Notes under the pieces: model-generated
What the model saw: only the letters and a program-made list of their open reading frames with translations
Databases searched by the model: none
What the model was told of the DNA's origin: nothing
Shown here: positions 46,696-55,785 of the stretch, one piece after another
Layout of the letters: the number at the start of each line of letters is the position of its first letter
Position numbering within the stretch: position 1 is the stretch's first letter
Program-made: the position numbers and the translations under genes
Origin: Mesonia algae
GTDB taxonomy: Bacteria; Bacteroidota; Bacteroidia; Flavobacteriales; Flavobacteriaceae
Assembly (NCBI RefSeq): GCF_003253545.1
Contig: NZ_QKYV01000004.1
Coordinates: forward strand, 186,001 to 250,000
Reading direction: 5' to 3'
Length of the DNA: 64,000 nucleotides

Positions 46696-48024
46696 ATGCA
46701 ACAGCTACCCAAAGGGAACAAAAAATTATTAAACGCTTGGGCGTTTTATGATTGGGCTAATTCGGTTTACAACTTGGTGATTTCTTCAGCGGTGTTTCCT
46801 ATTTTTTATGGGGCATTAACTATTCTAAAAGATGAAGATGGAAATGTAATTACAGATCAAGTAAGTTTTTTAGGTTTTGAATGGAACAATGACACGCTTA
46901 TAAGTTATGTGACTGCTTTTGCTTTTTTGACAGTCTCAATCTTGAGTCCGTTTTTAAGTGGAATTGCAGATTATGTAGGAAATAAGAAAAGCTTTATGAA
47001 GTTTTTCTGTTATCTGGGAGCTATCTCTTGTATTGGTTTATTTTGGTTTAATCTTGAGCATTTATGGTTTGGGTTATTGTGTTATTATTTAGCATTGATT
47101 GGTTTTTGGGGAAGTATTGTTTTTTACAATTCTTACCTTCCAGATATTGCTTTTCCAAATCAACAAGACAAGATAAGTGCTAAAGGCTATTCTTTAGGAT
47201 ATATAGGAAGCGTTATTTTATTACTGATTTGTTTAGCGATGATCTTAATGTATGAAACTTTTGGTTTCGAAGATAAAGGCTTGCCAACTCGACTTTCTTT
47301 TATCCTTACAGGAATATGGTGGATTGGTTTTAGCCAGTATACCTATTACTATCTTCCGCAAGGAAATAAAAAACAAAAACTGACAAGGAATGTAGTTTTT
47401 AATGGTTTTAAAGAGCTAAAACAAATCTGGATTAAGATTAAAGAAAATTTACAGTTAAAAAGGTACCTATATGCCTTTTTCATGTATAGCATGGCAGTAC
47501 AAACGATTATGCTTATAGCCACTTATTTTGGTATTGAAGAATTAGATTGGGGAGCGCAAGATGCAACGACTGGATTAATTATTAGTATTTTACTAATACA
47601 ACTGGTGGCTGTTCTAGGGGCAACTGTAACTTCGAGATTATCTTCTAAATTAGGGAATATTAAAGTTTTGATTGGTTTAAACCTTATCTGGATAGCCATC
47701 TGTGCTTTTGCGTATTTCGTAGAAACTCCTGTTCAATTTTATATTACTGCTGCTTTTGTAGGTTTGGTGATGGGGGGAATACAATCTTTATCTAGATCTA
47801 CATATTCAAAATTATTACCTGAAAATGCTATAGATACAGCTTCTTATTTTAGTTTTTATGATGTTTCAGAAAAAATAGGAATTGTTATAGGAATGCTTTC
47901 TTATGGTTTTATTGCTGAAAAAACAGGAAGTATAAGAACTACCATTCTCTTTTTTATTGTGTTTTTTGTACTTGGAGTAATATTTCTTTTACGAGTTCCA
48001 AAACAAAGTGTTAAAATTAAATAA
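46696..48024 (+). CDS. MFS transporter of the UMF1/Atg22-like family
   Basis: A 442-aa membrane protein with about 12 hydrophobic segments. The N-terminal motif NAWAFYDWANSVYNLVISSAVFPIFY is diagnostic of the UMF1 (Atg22-like effluxer) branch of the major facilitator superfamily. Further signatures are FLSGIADYVGNKKSFM (loop 2-3 motif) and GGIQSLSRSTYSKLLP. Its substrate is not known; amino-acid efflux is suggested for the eukaryotic relatives. It is followed by a lipoprotein gene 40 nt downstream. Confidence 0.93.
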   Translation: MQQLPKGNKKLLNAWAFYDWANSVYNLVISSAVFPIFYGALTILKDEDGNVITDQVSFLGFEWNNDTLISYVTAFAFLTVSILSPFLSGIADYVGNKKSFMKFFCYLGAISCIGLFWFNLEHLWFGLLCYYLALIGFWGSIVFYNSYLPDIAFPNQQDKISAKGYSLGYIGSVILLLICLAMILMYETFGFEDKGLPTRLSFILTGIWWIGFSQYTYYYLPQGNKKQKLTRNVVFNGFKELKQIWIKIKENLQLKRYLYAFFMYSMAVQTIMLIATYFGIEELDWGAQDATTGLIISILLIQLVAVLGATVTSRLSSKLGNIKVLIGLNLIWIAICAFAYFVETPVQFYITAAFVGLVMGGIQSLSRSTYSKLLPENAIDTASYFSFYDVSEKIGIVIGMLSYGFIAEKTGSIRTTILFFIVFFVLGVIFLLRVPKQSVKIK

Positions 48025-48064
48025 TTTTAGTTAAGTTTGTCTTTCCCAAATAAATAATATTAGA

Positions 48065-48979
48065 ATGAAGAATATGACCCTATTTAGACCCCTTTTTTTG
48101 CTATTGGCTATTGTATCTTTTGTTAGTTGTGATAATGAACCTCTAGAAGGTGAATTTGAAGCGAGTACACCAAATAATAATAATCCACAAGCAAATTTTC
48201 AAGTAGATATTGATGGCGAAACTTTTATAGCAAATCAATCTCAAGTGGTTACTCAAAATGGAGTCACTCTTATAACAGGAATTAAAACTAACGGATCTGC
48301 GGTAACTATTACTTTAGCAGGAAATGGAGATGGTACATATACATTAGATTCGGGACTGGCTTCTGCAGGTTATGCTGTAGCTGGAGAAACACCTTATCTT
48401 ATAGATGATCAGCAAAGCGCTACAGTTGAAATTACTGATTATGATACAACGGTAGGTATTGCTTCTGGAACATTTTCATATACGGTTACTCGTACAATCA
48501 ATGATGAAAATGGAGAAGAAATTACCGAAACGTTAAATCTAACCAACGGAGAATTTACAAATGTTCCTTTGAGTACAGATGAAAATCCGAATCCAGGGGA
48601 CACAGAATTTTTTATTAATTTCACTGTAGATGGAGATGATTATTCTTTTGAAGCTTCTACTATAGATTCATTAAAAAGATTGGTAAGTGGTGACAACGAG
48701 AACCCAGATGCTTTTAAAGGAATTTCTTTATGGATGCCTTTAGACGTAGCAGAGGGAACATACGATATTATTGATACTACTGGTTCAGACTTGGAAGCTT
48801 ATACAGCAGAGTACGATTCAGCTTCAGATAATTTATACTTAGATGCAACTGCAGGAACCATAGAAATTACAGAGTTAACTAATGAGTATATTAAAGGAAC
48901 ATTTAATTTTTCTGGAGTAGATGAATCTGGTAACGAAATCGTGATTACAGGTGGTGAATTTACAGCACCTATTCCTTAA
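48065..48979 (+). CDS. Hypothetical lipoprotein with two repeated beta domains
   Basis: A 304-aa lipoprotein (lipobox VSC near residue 23). Mature regions at about 45-165 and 178-300 look like two related beta-sandwich domains: both begin with a (F)xVDGxxF/Y strand (FQVDIDGETF and INFTVDGDDYSFEA), and both end with a G-x-F element followed by VTGGEF/TNGEF. They are joined by a Pro/Asn-rich linker (STDENPNPGD). Such lipoproteins are common and of unknown function in flavobacteria (DUF6252-like). It is exported to the envelope and monocistronic or co-transcribed with the MFS gene. Confidence 0.78.
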   Translation: MKNMTLFRPLFLLLAIVSFVSCDNEPLEGEFEASTPNNNNPQANFQVDIDGETFIANQSQVVTQNGVTLITGIKTNGSAVTITLAGNGDGTYTLDSGLASAGYAVAGETPYLIDDQQSATVEITDYDTTVGIASGTFSYTVTRTINDENGEEITETLNLTNGEFTNVPLSTDENPNPGDTEFFINFTVDGDDYSFEASTIDSLKRLVSGDNENPDAFKGISLWMPLDVAEGTYDIIDTTGSDLEAYTAEYDSASDNLYLDATAGTIEITELTNEYIKGTFNFSGVDESGNEIVITGGEFTAPIP

Positions 48980-48998
48980 AAAATAATATTAATAGATA

Positions 48999-49029
48999 CA
49001 AAAAAGCTCCCAATTTGGGAGCTTTTTTT
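48999..49029. terminator. Bidirectional terminator after the two-domain lipoprotein gene
   Basis: Hairpin AAAAAGCTCCCAA/TTGGGAGCTTTTT; its right T tract touches the stop codon of the convergent DUF6095 gene. Confidence 0.9.
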
Positions 49030-49252
49030 ATGAGTCAAATAAAGCTTTCATTAAAGTATTTATGCCTTTAAAAATTAAAAAAATAGCTCCTCCGCAGGCT
49101 ATAATTCCTAAAATAAGTACGGCGATATATAAAGGGTGTTCTCTATTATTAAATGCGCTATATAAAATAGAAGGACCTAAAAAAATAAGTGGCATTGCGC
49201 CAGCCAAATACCTTAAACCTTTAAATAGTACCTCTTTGTTAGTTCTTTTCAT
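49028..49252 (-). CDS. DUF6095 family small membrane protein
   Basis: A 74-aa protein with two transmembrane helices (LAGAMPLIFLGPSILYSAF and YIAVLILGIIACGGAIFLIF). The pattern KRTNKEVLFKGLRYLAGAMP matches DUF6095, a short flavobacterial family of unknown function. It overlaps the end of murQ by 14 nt and is translated from the same strand, so it is probably coupled. The shadow frame on the plus strand is not a gene. Confidence 0.85.
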   Translation of the reverse strand: MKRTNKEVLFKGLRYLAGAMPLIFLGPSILYSAFNNREHPLYIAVLILGIIACGGAIFLIFKGINTLMKALFDS

Positions 49253-50066
49253 TTTCTAATATATTTTCAACAGCTCGTCTCACACTTCCGTGGAAACGTA
49301 ATTGTTCATTTGCTATTTTATATGTTGCTTGTGTAGCTTCCATAATCATTTTAATCCCTCTTTCAACTAGTTTGTCATTACTAAGTTGCATATCTACCAT
49401 TTTATTGCCTTTCACACGACCTAATTGAATCATACTGCTAGTAGAGATCATATTTAAAACTAATTTTTGAGCAGTTCCTGCTTTCATTCGAGAGCTTCCT
49501 GTGACAAATTCTGGTCCTACTACAACTTCGATAGGGAATTTTGCTACCAAAGATAACGGACTTTTAGCATTACAAGTGATACAGCCGGTAATAATGTTTT
49601 GTTGATTACACCATTCAACCGCTCCAATTACGTACGGAGTTGTGCCTGAGGCTGCAATTCCTATAAGAATATCTTTGGAGGAGATTTGATGTTCTTGCAA
49701 ATCGAGAATTGCTTGTTCTTTACTGTCTTCAGCATTTTCTACAGCATCTCTTATTGCTTTATCGCCACCAGCAATAATACCAACCACCAAATCTTTAGAA
49801 ACTCCAAAAGTCGGTGGACATTCGCTGGCGTCTAGAATTCCTAATCTACCACTTGTACCTGCACCTATATAAAATAACCTACCTCCATCTTTTAGTTTTA
49901 AAACTACCTGTTTAGTAAGTTCCTCTATTTGGGGTAAAGAATTTTCTACTGCTAGTGGGACAGTTTGATCTTCTTGGTTAATTTTAGAAAGCAAATCACC
50001 TATTGGCATTTTTTCAAGGTCGTTGTGATTGCTGTTTTTTTCTGTGGTCTTAATGAAATTTTCCAT
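49239..50066 (-). CDS. murQ: N-acetylmuramic acid 6-phosphate etherase
   Basis: A 275-aa SIS-domain lyase that splits the lactyl ether of MurNAc 6-phosphate in peptidoglycan recycling. Signatures: YIGAGTSGRLGILDASECPPTFG near residues 72-94, the GIIAGGDKAIRDAVENAED segment and the C-terminal TGSSRMKAGTAQKLVLNMIST, all hallmarks of MurQ. The length is slightly short but normal for Bacteroidetes. No murP or amgK/murU partner lies nearby. It is transcribed from a -7 box at about 50145-50152 and overlaps the DUF6095 gene. Confidence 0.95.
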   Translation of the reverse strand: MENFIKTTEKNSNHNDLEKMPIGDLLSKINQEDQTVPLAVENSLPQIEELTKQVVLKLKDGGRLFYIGAGTSGRLGILDASECPPTFGVSKDLVVGIIAGGDKAIRDAVENAEDSKEQAILDLQEHQISSKDILIGIAASGTTPYVIGAVEWCNQQNIITGCITCNAKSPLSLVAKFPIEVVVGPEFVTGSSRMKAGTAQKLVLNMISTSSMIQLGRVKGNKMVDMQLSNDKLVERGIKMIMEATQATYKIANEQLRFHGSVRRAVENILENEKN

Positions 50067-50144
50067 TTTAAGTTTATTAATAAGCTTTACAATTCCTGTT
50101 TGTGATAAGGATTTGATTGTAATAAATTTCTATTAATTTGAGAA

Positions 50145-50152
50145 CAAAGATA
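50145..50152 (-). promoter_or_regulatory. -7 box of the murQ promoter
   Basis: On the minus strand it reads TATCTTTG (TAnnTTTG), 79 nt before the murQ ATG. A clear -33 element is not seen. Confidence 0.45.
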
Positions 50153-50383
50153 AGTTTATTGAGTTAGTTAGAAGAGGGGATTTTATTATTATATAAGCTT
50201 AAAAATCTATTTCATGAATCATAAAGAAATGATAATTTTAAATGCCTTAAATCTGAAAACTAGAAGAAATTCTGAGTTTAGTTGTAGTGTAAAGCATTAG
50301 TTTTATTGAGTTTTTGTTTTTTATGTATCTGTAAATAAGGTTTTTATGTGATTTTTAATTTTTTGGTAAAGTTTAACATTTGG
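50153..50383. other. AT-rich non-coding part of the 408-nt murQ intergenic region
   Basis: Between murQ and the divergent gene at 50475 the sequence is AT-rich with no ORF, RNA signature or clear inverted repeat. The only recognisable elements are the promoter boxes at each side (50145-50152 minus and 50384-50416 plus). Confidence 0.5.
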
Positions 50384-50416
50384 TTTGTTCTGTATTTAAT
50401 AAATGTTGTATCTTTG
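50384..50416 (+). promoter_or_regulatory. Complete Bacteroidetes promoter before the muramidase-like gene
   Basis: TTTG at 50384-50387 and TATCTTTG at 50409-50416 are separated by 21 nt, which fits the -33/-7 pattern. Transcription should begin near 50422, giving a leader of about 50 nt before the TTG start. Confidence 0.72.
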
Positions 50417-50474
50417 CACCGCAAAATTAAAGGCTGTCATAAGACATATACAAGTCCTTTAGAAACAAGTTGAT

Positions 50475-51146
50475 TTGAAGAAAAAAATCGCAAAAATATC
50501 AATACTACCAGCAATAGGAGCATTGATTTTTTTAAGTTTTTCGAACAAAGAAGAAGCTATAACTGCAAGTGTAAGCACTACGAATTTACCAGAAGCTTAT
50601 ACTGTAAAAATGAACAATGAAATTTTGAACGAGGTAGAAGAAACAATTTTCTATCCTGTTCTTAAAAAAAGTTACCTAGGTTTTAAAGAAGCTGTAGCTT
50701 TTAAAGAATCTAGAGGGGATTACCAAGTGATTAATCAATTTGGTTATCTAGGGAAGTATCAATTTGGTATCGGTACACTCAACCTTATCGGTATTTATGA
50801 TGCCGAAGCGTTCTTAAACAATCCAGAATTGCAAGAAGCTGCATTTTATGCAAACGCATCTCGAAATAAATGGATTTTACGTAAGGATATTGCAAAATAT
50901 GTTGGTAAGACCTTAAATGGTATAAAGATTACCGAATCTGGTATTTTAGCAGCAGCACACCTAGCAGGTCCAGGAAGTGTAAAGAAATACTTAAGAAGTG
51001 GAGGAGTGCAAGGTTTTTCTGATGCTTTTGGAACCAGTATAAAATACTACCTTAATAAATTTAAAGGTTACGATACTTCTTTTGTTTCTCCTAATAGGAA
51101 AGCGAAAGCTAAAGTAAAAAGAAAATTATACGAAGGAGTTTTATAA
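50475..51146 (+). CDS. Muramidase/lytic-transglycosylase-like exported protein
   Basis: A 223-aa protein with an N-terminal hydrophobic segment (KISILPAIGALIFLSF) acting as signal or anchor. The core FKEAVAFKESRGDYQVINQFGYLGKYQFG has the E-S-x-G-x-Y pattern of lysozyme-fold transglycosylases, with the catalytic glutamate candidate in KESRGDY. A helical C-terminal part and a basic tail (RKAKAKVKRKLYEG) follow. Such proteins are often annotated as peptidoglycan-binding in flavobacteria. The start is a TTG at 50475, supported by the upstream promoter and the basic MKKK segment; no better ATG is present. Confidence 0.75.
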   Translation: MKKKIAKISILPAIGALIFLSFSNKEEAITASVSTTNLPEAYTVKMNNEILNEVEETIFYPVLKKSYLGFKEAVAFKESRGDYQVINQFGYLGKYQFGIGTLNLIGIYDAEAFLNNPELQEAAFYANASRNKWILRKDIAKYVGKTLNGIKITESGILAAAHLAGPGSVKKYLRSGGVQGFSDAFGTSIKYYLNKFKGYDTSFVSPNRKAKAKVKRKLYEGVL

Positions 51147-51866
51147 TTATTCCTTTTGAAAAATAAATATAGCCGGTTTTTTATGTAAATCCGGCTTTAT
51201 TTTTTTCCACTCGGCTATAGTTTTCGTTTTAATATATTCACTTTTTTGAGTTACTTCACAACCAATACATAATTTGGTAGAAGGATGAAGATTCTGTTTT
51301 AAATCTTCAAAAAACTTTTCATTTCTATAGGGAGTTTCAATAAAAATTTGCGCCTGATTTTGCTCTAAAGAAATTCTTTCTAAGCGCTTAATATGCTGTT
51401 TCTTTTCATTTTTATCTATAGGTAGATATCCGTGAAAGGCAAAATTTTGTCCGTTTAGCCCGCTACTCATCATTGTAAGTAAAATTGATGATGGTCCAAC
51501 GAGAGGAACCACTTGTATCTCTTTTTCATGTGCAATTCTCACTACTTCTGCACCAGGATCTGCTATACCAGGACATCCAGCTTCGCTTAATAACCCCATA
51601 TTAATTCCGTCAAGGCAAGCGTTTAAAAAACTAGGAATCTCAGAAGATTCAGTATGTTTATTTAAAATCCAAAATTTAAGATTAGGCTGAGATTTATTCG
51701 GACTTATTTGTTTTATATATCGTCTTGCTGTTTTTTCATTTTCGGCAATAAAATAATCTAATTCTTCTATTTTGTCCTTTACGGAAATAGGCATGGTTTC
51801 GGCGTGAGCATTTTCACCTAATGGAGCAGGAATTAAAAATATTTTACCTTTTTGAGTATTTGTCAT
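51147..51866 (-). CDS. RsmI-like SAM-dependent methyltransferase (tetrapyrrole methylase fold)
   Basis: A 239-aa protein of the tetrapyrrole methylase superfamily, RsmI/YraL branch. It has GKIFLIPAPLGENA at the start, AENEKTARRYIKQ, the SAM loop GLLSEAGCPGIADPGAEVV and VPLVGPSSILLTMMSSGLNGQNFAFHGYLP. RsmI 2'-O-methylates C1402 of 16S rRNA; this shorter form, typical of Bacteroidetes, may do the same, but its exact target is not certain. It lies 6 nt downstream of the sugar dehydrogenase stop on the same strand. Confidence 0.88.
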   Translation of the reverse strand: MTNTQKGKIFLIPAPLGENAHAETMPISVKDKIEELDYFIAENEKTARRYIKQISPNKSQPNLKFWILNKHTESSEIPSFLNACLDGINMGLLSEAGCPGIADPGAEVVRIAHEKEIQVVPLVGPSSILLTMMSSGLNGQNFAFHGYLPIDKNEKKQHIKRLERISLEQNQAQIFIETPYRNEKFFEDLKQNLHPSTKLCIGCEVTQKSEYIKTKTIAEWKKIKPDLHKKPAIFIFQKE

Positions 51867-51872
51867 TGTATA

Positions 51873-53237
51873 TTATTGAACGATAAATTTATTTACTTGA
51901 TGCTTACCGTCGAGGTAAGTAGATTTTATAAAGTAAGCTCCAGAAGCGAACTCTACAGATAATCTTGTGTTTTTCTTGTTAGAGTATATGGTTTTGATAA
52001 CTTTTCCTGTAAAGGAAATAACCTCAATTTTTTTAATTATTTCCTGCGCTTCAATATTTATAACACCTTGTGTAGGAATAGGGTAAATGTTTATTCTCTT
52101 TTGATGAGAAATGTCTACGGAAAGGTTGTCATCAACTATTTTGTAAATGGTACCTGTACTTAATCCTGCGATATAGAGGTTGGATTGACGGTCGGTTCCA
52201 AAAGTAGAAAAGCCATTTCCTGAGAATGGGCCAAAATAGGTGATATTCCCCGTGGTGTCTACCGTTCCTATTTCGTCGCTACAAAAATCAGCGAAAAGAA
52301 ATTTTCCGGTTAAGTTAGGAAACTCACTTCCTCTGTATACATAACCTCCTGTAACGGAGCATTTACTTAGGCTGGTGGCTGTATGAGAATATTCAGCGAA
52401 AGGAAACTCCATCGTGCTCTGGGGATCACATCCTGTTGTATTGAAATTGCTTGAAGCCTCGTAGCATCGCCATCCGTAATTTATCGCTTCCGCGGAAGCA
52501 GACTTATTAATTTCTTCAAATTGATTTTGTCCAACATCAGCAATCCAAATATCTCCTGTAGTTTCGTCAAAAGAAAATTTCCAAGGATTTCGTAATCCGT
52601 AGGCATAAATTTCATCCATGACATTGGGATCATTTACGTAGGGATTATTAGAAGGAATATAAGGTGCTGCAACATCTACATCAAATCTTAAAATTTTACC
52701 CAATAGAGAATTTAAATTTTGTGCATTCCCGTTGGGATCGCCACTGCTTCCACCGTCGCCAGTAGCAACATATAAAAAACCATCATCTCCAAAAGCAATA
52801 CAACCCCCATTATGATTACTAAAAGGCTGTGTAATTACTAGCATTACATTTTCTGAAGCAGGAATAGCTTCATCGGGATCTATAGAGCTTGTTTCAAATT
52901 GAGAAAGCACCGAATCCCCAGAAGGATTGGTGTAATAAATATAAAACAATCTATTATTTTGGTAGTTGGGGTGAAACGCTAAACCTAAAAGTCCGCGTTC
53001 TCCTCCCGAAGAAATTTGCGAGGAAATATCTAAAAATGGATTTGAATTTGTGGATCCGTCGTCATTCAAAATTTTAATAACTCCGTTTTGCTCTACAATA
53101 AAAAGTCTGTCGTCCCCTGCATTTTGAATATTTACGGGAGAGTTAAAGCCTGTAGCTATTTGTTGAATATTAACATCTTCTTGTGCAGCAACCCAACCAA
53201 AAGATAACACGATAAAAAATAAGTAAAATTTTTTCAT
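51873..53237 (-). CDS. PQQ-dependent sugar dehydrogenase-like protein with T9SS sorting domain
   Basis: A 454-aa secreted beta-propeller of the glucose/sorbosone dehydrogenase family. It has a signal peptide (about 18 residues), GERGLLGLAFHPNYQNN, the motif FSNHNGGCIAFGDDGFLYVATGDGGS and YGLRNPWKFSFDETTG. The C-terminal 75 residues (from INIYPIPTQGVINIEA to VNKFIVQ) form a type IX secretion sorting domain, so the protein is exported to the cell surface by the T9SS. An iterated palindrome copy (ASAEA) lies inside at about residue 248. It probably oxidises a sugar outside the cell. Confidence 0.93.
   Translation of the reverse strand: MKKFYLFFIVLSFGWVAAQEDVNIQQIATGFNSPVNIQNAGDDRLFIVEQNGVIKILNDDGSTNSNPFLDISSQISSGGERGLLGLAFHPNYQNNRLFYIYYTNPSGDSVLSQFETSSIDPDEAIPASENVMLVITQPFSNHNGGCIAFGDDGFLYVATGDGGSSGDPNGNAQNLNSLLGKILRFDVDVAAPYIPSNNPYVNDPNVMDEIYAYGLRNPWKFSFDETTGDIWIADVGQNQFEEINKSASAEAINYGWRCYEASSNFNTTGCDPQSTMEFPFAEYSHTATSLSKCSVTGGYVYRGSEFPNLTGKFLFADFCSDEIGTVDTTGNITYFGPFSGNGFSTFGTDRQSNLYIAGLSTGTIYKIVDDNLSVDISHQKRINIYPIPTQGVINIEAQEIIKKIEVISFTGKVIKTIYSNKKNTRLSVEFASGAYFIKSTYLDGKHQVNKFIVQ
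52485..52499. repeat. Iterated palindrome copy 7 (nearly perfect)
   Basis: CGCTTCCGCGGAAGC followed by A instead of G. In the sugar dehydrogenase gene it is read as S-A-S-A-E-A. Confidence 0.88.
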
Positions 53238-53286
53238 GATAAAGGTTTTATGGTTTGCTTAAATTTACGAAAAAAGAAACCTATTA

Positions 53287-53742
53287 TTAACTAATTTCTT
53301 TAGCAATAATAGAAGTTGCTTCGTCGAGCATTTCGTAAACATTCTTAAAACCGTGCTCCCCTCCGTAATAAGGATCAGGAACATCTACATTTTCATGAGG
53401 GAAAATTTTGTTGAGGATAAGCTCTACTTTTCGCTTGTCTTCATCATTGCGAGCTAATTTGATAACATCATCATAATTAGAATTATCCATAACGAAGATA
53501 TAGTCGAAAGTGTCAAAATCTTCTTTAGTAAACTGTCTTCCTTTTTGTTGAGAAATATCTAATTTATTAGTGCTGGCAATGGCTATAGAGCGCTTGTCTG
53601 GACTATGACCTATGTGATAATCTGAGGTTCCTGCAGAATCTACTTGAATCTTTTCTTGATCTACTTTAGAAGCCAGAAGTCCTTCTGCAAGTGGAGACCT
53701 GCAAATATTCCCTAAGCAAACCATCAACACTCTAGTTTTCAT
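53287..53742 (-). CDS. Low-molecular-weight protein-tyrosine phosphatase
   Basis: A 151-aa LMW-PTP. The P-loop CLGNICRSP (C-x5-R) lies at residues 9-17 and the general-acid aspartate is in VPDPYYGG near residue 121. Both catalytic parts are intact, so it should be active. It may act on tyrosine-phosphorylated capsule or envelope kinases. It lies 1 nt after the dnaA stop on the same strand. This dnaA-PTP linkage recurs in flavobacteria. Confidence 0.93.
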   Translation of the reverse strand: MKTRVLMVCLGNICRSPLAEGLLASKVDQEKIQVDSAGTSDYHIGHSPDKRSIAIASTNKLDISQQKGRQFTKEDFDTFDYIFVMDNSNYDDVIKLARNDEDKRKVELILNKIFPHENVDVPDPYYGGEHGFKNVYEMLDEATSIIAKEIS

Positions 53743-53743
53743 T

Positions 53744-55171
53744 TTACAACGTAAGTTTTTTATTAAGATCTTCTACAAACTTTTTAAACTGCTTATCTGT
53801 AGTAGAAAGATTATTTACAGTTTTACACGCATGTAATACGGTAGCGTGGTCTCTTTTTCCTATTTGTGTGCCAATACTAGCTAAAGAAGCTTTAGTTAAT
53901 TTTTTTGCAAAGAACATAGCTAACTGTCTAGCTTGAACAATATGTCTCTTTCTTGTTTTTGACTGAAGCGTTTCTACATCCATTTGAAAATAGTCACTAA
54001 CTACTTTTTGAATGTATTCTATAGAAACTTCTTTTTTGGTGTTCTTAACGTAATTCTCAACGATTTTTCTAGCCAAATCGATGGTGATATCTTTCTTGTT
54101 AAAAGAAGAGTGAGCGATTAATGAAATTATAGCTCCTTCTAGCTCTCTAATATTCGTTTTAATATTATTAGCTAAATACTCTACAATATCTTCAGGCATT
54201 TCTACACCATCACGGTAGAGTTTGTTTTTAATAATAGAAACACGTGTTTCAAAATCTGGATGTTGTAATTCCGCCGAAAGGCCCCATTTAAAACGAGATA
54301 ATAAGCGTTGCTCAATATCTTGCATATCTACGGGTGCTTTATCACTCGTTAAAATAACTTGCTTACCATTTTGGTGCAAATGGTTGAAAATGTGAAAAAA
54401 GACATCTTGTGTTCCTGCTTTACCAGATAATAATTGAATGTCATCTACGATAAGAACATCTATAATTTGATAGAAGTGAATAAAATCATTTCTATTATTT
54501 TTCTTTACGGATTCTATGTATTGCTGCGTAAACTTTTCTGCAGAAATATATAAAACAGTTTTCTCTGGATATTTGTCTTTTACTTCAACACCAATGGCGT
54601 GAGCTAAATGAGTTTTACCTAATCCTACACCTCCAAAAATTAATAAAGGATTAAATGATGTTCCTCCTGGCTTGTTAGAGACAGCCATACCAGCATTTCT
54701 AGCCAATCGGTTAGAATCTCCTTCTAGAAAGTTATCAAAACTATAATTAGGATTAAGTTGAGAGTCAATTTTTACATTTCTTATTCCCGGAATAATAAAT
54801 GGATTTTTTAACTCTGGACTTTTATTTCTTAACGGACTGTCAATATCTTGTGAAGAAATTTGTGTACGTTGTGAACTAGGAATCTTTTCGGTAAAAGGTT
54901 GTTTATTACCGTAAGTATTTTCCATTCTAATCACATAGACTAGTTTGGCATTTTCACCGAGTTCTCTAGTAAGAGAAACTTTTAAAAGTTTTACATAATG
55001 CTCTTCTAACCACTCGTAAAAAAACTTAGAAGGTACTTGAATACTTAACGCATTATCAGTTAATTTAACCGCTTTAATAGGTTCAAACCACGTTTTGTAG
55101 GCTTGTGGAGTAATATTATCTTGAATAAATGAAAGACAATTTACCCAAACTGATTGCGCAGTTTCACCCAT
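53744..55171 (-). CDS. dnaA: Chromosomal replication initiator DnaA
   Basis: A 475-aa AAA+ initiator protein. Domain I (residues 1-90) begins with SVWVNCLSFIQDNI; a Q/S/P-rich domain II follows; domain III has Walker A GGVGLGKTH near residue 180 and Walker B VLIVDDIQLL near 238, with SDKAPVDMQDIEQRLLSRFKWG; the C-terminal HTH domain has the DnaA-box recognition motif GKRDHATVLHACKTV. Family length is typical. No DnaA-box cluster is seen in the 212-nt upstream gap, so the origin may lie elsewhere. Confidence 0.98.
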   Translation of the reverse strand: MGETAQSVWVNCLSFIQDNITPQAYKTWFEPIKAVKLTDNALSIQVPSKFFYEWLEEHYVKLLKVSLTRELGENAKLVYVIRMENTYGNKQPFTEKIPSSQRTQISSQDIDSPLRNKSPELKNPFIIPGIRNVKIDSQLNPNYSFDNFLEGDSNRLARNAGMAVSNKPGGTSFNPLLIFGGVGLGKTHLAHAIGVEVKDKYPEKTVLYISAEKFTQQYIESVKKNNRNDFIHFYQIIDVLIVDDIQLLSGKAGTQDVFFHIFNHLHQNGKQVILTSDKAPVDMQDIEQRLLSRFKWGLSAELQHPDFETRVSIIKNKLYRDGVEMPEDIVEYLANNIKTNIRELEGAIISLIAHSSFNKKDITIDLARKIVENYVKNTKKEVSIEYIQKVVSDYFQMDVETLQSKTRKRHIVQARQLAMFFAKKLTKASLASIGTQIGKRDHATVLHACKTVNNLSTTDKQFKKFVEDLNKKLTL

Positions 55172-55383
55172 AGTTTTTTTTAATTTTATTAGTTAGTGTA
55201 TATAAATAATGAAAATGAATACTTCTTTAATAAGTTTTAAAGACTCTCATTTTGGAGGAACAAATATGTGAACAAAAAAGGTAATAAAAAAACAAAATAG
55301 CTCTTGAATTTACCGTTTTTTTTTCTCATACTTAAATTCTTTTTAAACTTACAAAAACTAATTCACTTAATTCGAAAATTAAC

Positions 55384-55782
55384 ATGAAAAGCCATTCAAC
55401 ACATATAAGAGTTCGTTACGCAGAAACAGATCAAATGGGGGTAGTGCATCACGGTAATTATGCGCAATACCTAGAGTTAGCAAGGTGTGACTGGTTAGAG
55501 CAATTTGGCACTTCTTATAAATCGATGGAAGAAAGCGGAGTAATGCTGCCGGTTTATGAGATGAATTTTAAGTTTAAACGTCCTGCAAAATTTGACGATA
55601 TTTTAAGGGTAGAAACTACCTTGATAAAGATGCCCGAGGTGAAGATTGAGTTTAACTATAAAATCTATAATCAACATCAAGAATTGTTATCAACAGCGTA
55701 TACAGTTTTAGTATTTGTAGATATTAATTCTAGAAAACCTATGATGTGTCCAAATTATATTTTAGAAAAATTAAAAGCTTAA
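55384..55782 (+). CDS. Acyl-CoA thioesterase (YbgC/FadM hotdog family)
   Basis: A 132-aa hotdog-fold thioesterase. The diagnostic motif VRYAETDQMGVVHHGNYAQYLELARCDWLEQ lies at residues 9-39, with the catalytic aspartate in ETDQMGVVHH. Family length is typical. It probably hydrolyses acyl-CoA or 4-hydroxybenzoyl-like thioesters in fatty-acid or phospholipid metabolism. It is divergent from dnaA and convergent with the yigZ gene (3-nt gap). Confidence 0.92.
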   Translation: MKSHSTHIRVRYAETDQMGVVHHGNYAQYLELARCDWLEQFGTSYKSMEESGVMLPVYEMNFKFKRPAKFDDILRVETTLIKMPEVKIEFNYKIYNQHQELLSTAYTVLVFVDINSRKPMMCPNYILEKLKA

Positions 55783-55785
55783 AAA

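Noticed and set aside
49062-49259. Plus-strand ORF of 65 codons
   Set aside because: It mirrors the DUF6095 gene, whose two-helix pattern and family match are convincing.
55172-55383. Possible chromosomal origin next to dnaA
   Set aside because: The 212-nt gap shows no cluster of TTATCCACA-like boxes on either strand; in flavobacteria the origin need not adjoin dnaA.
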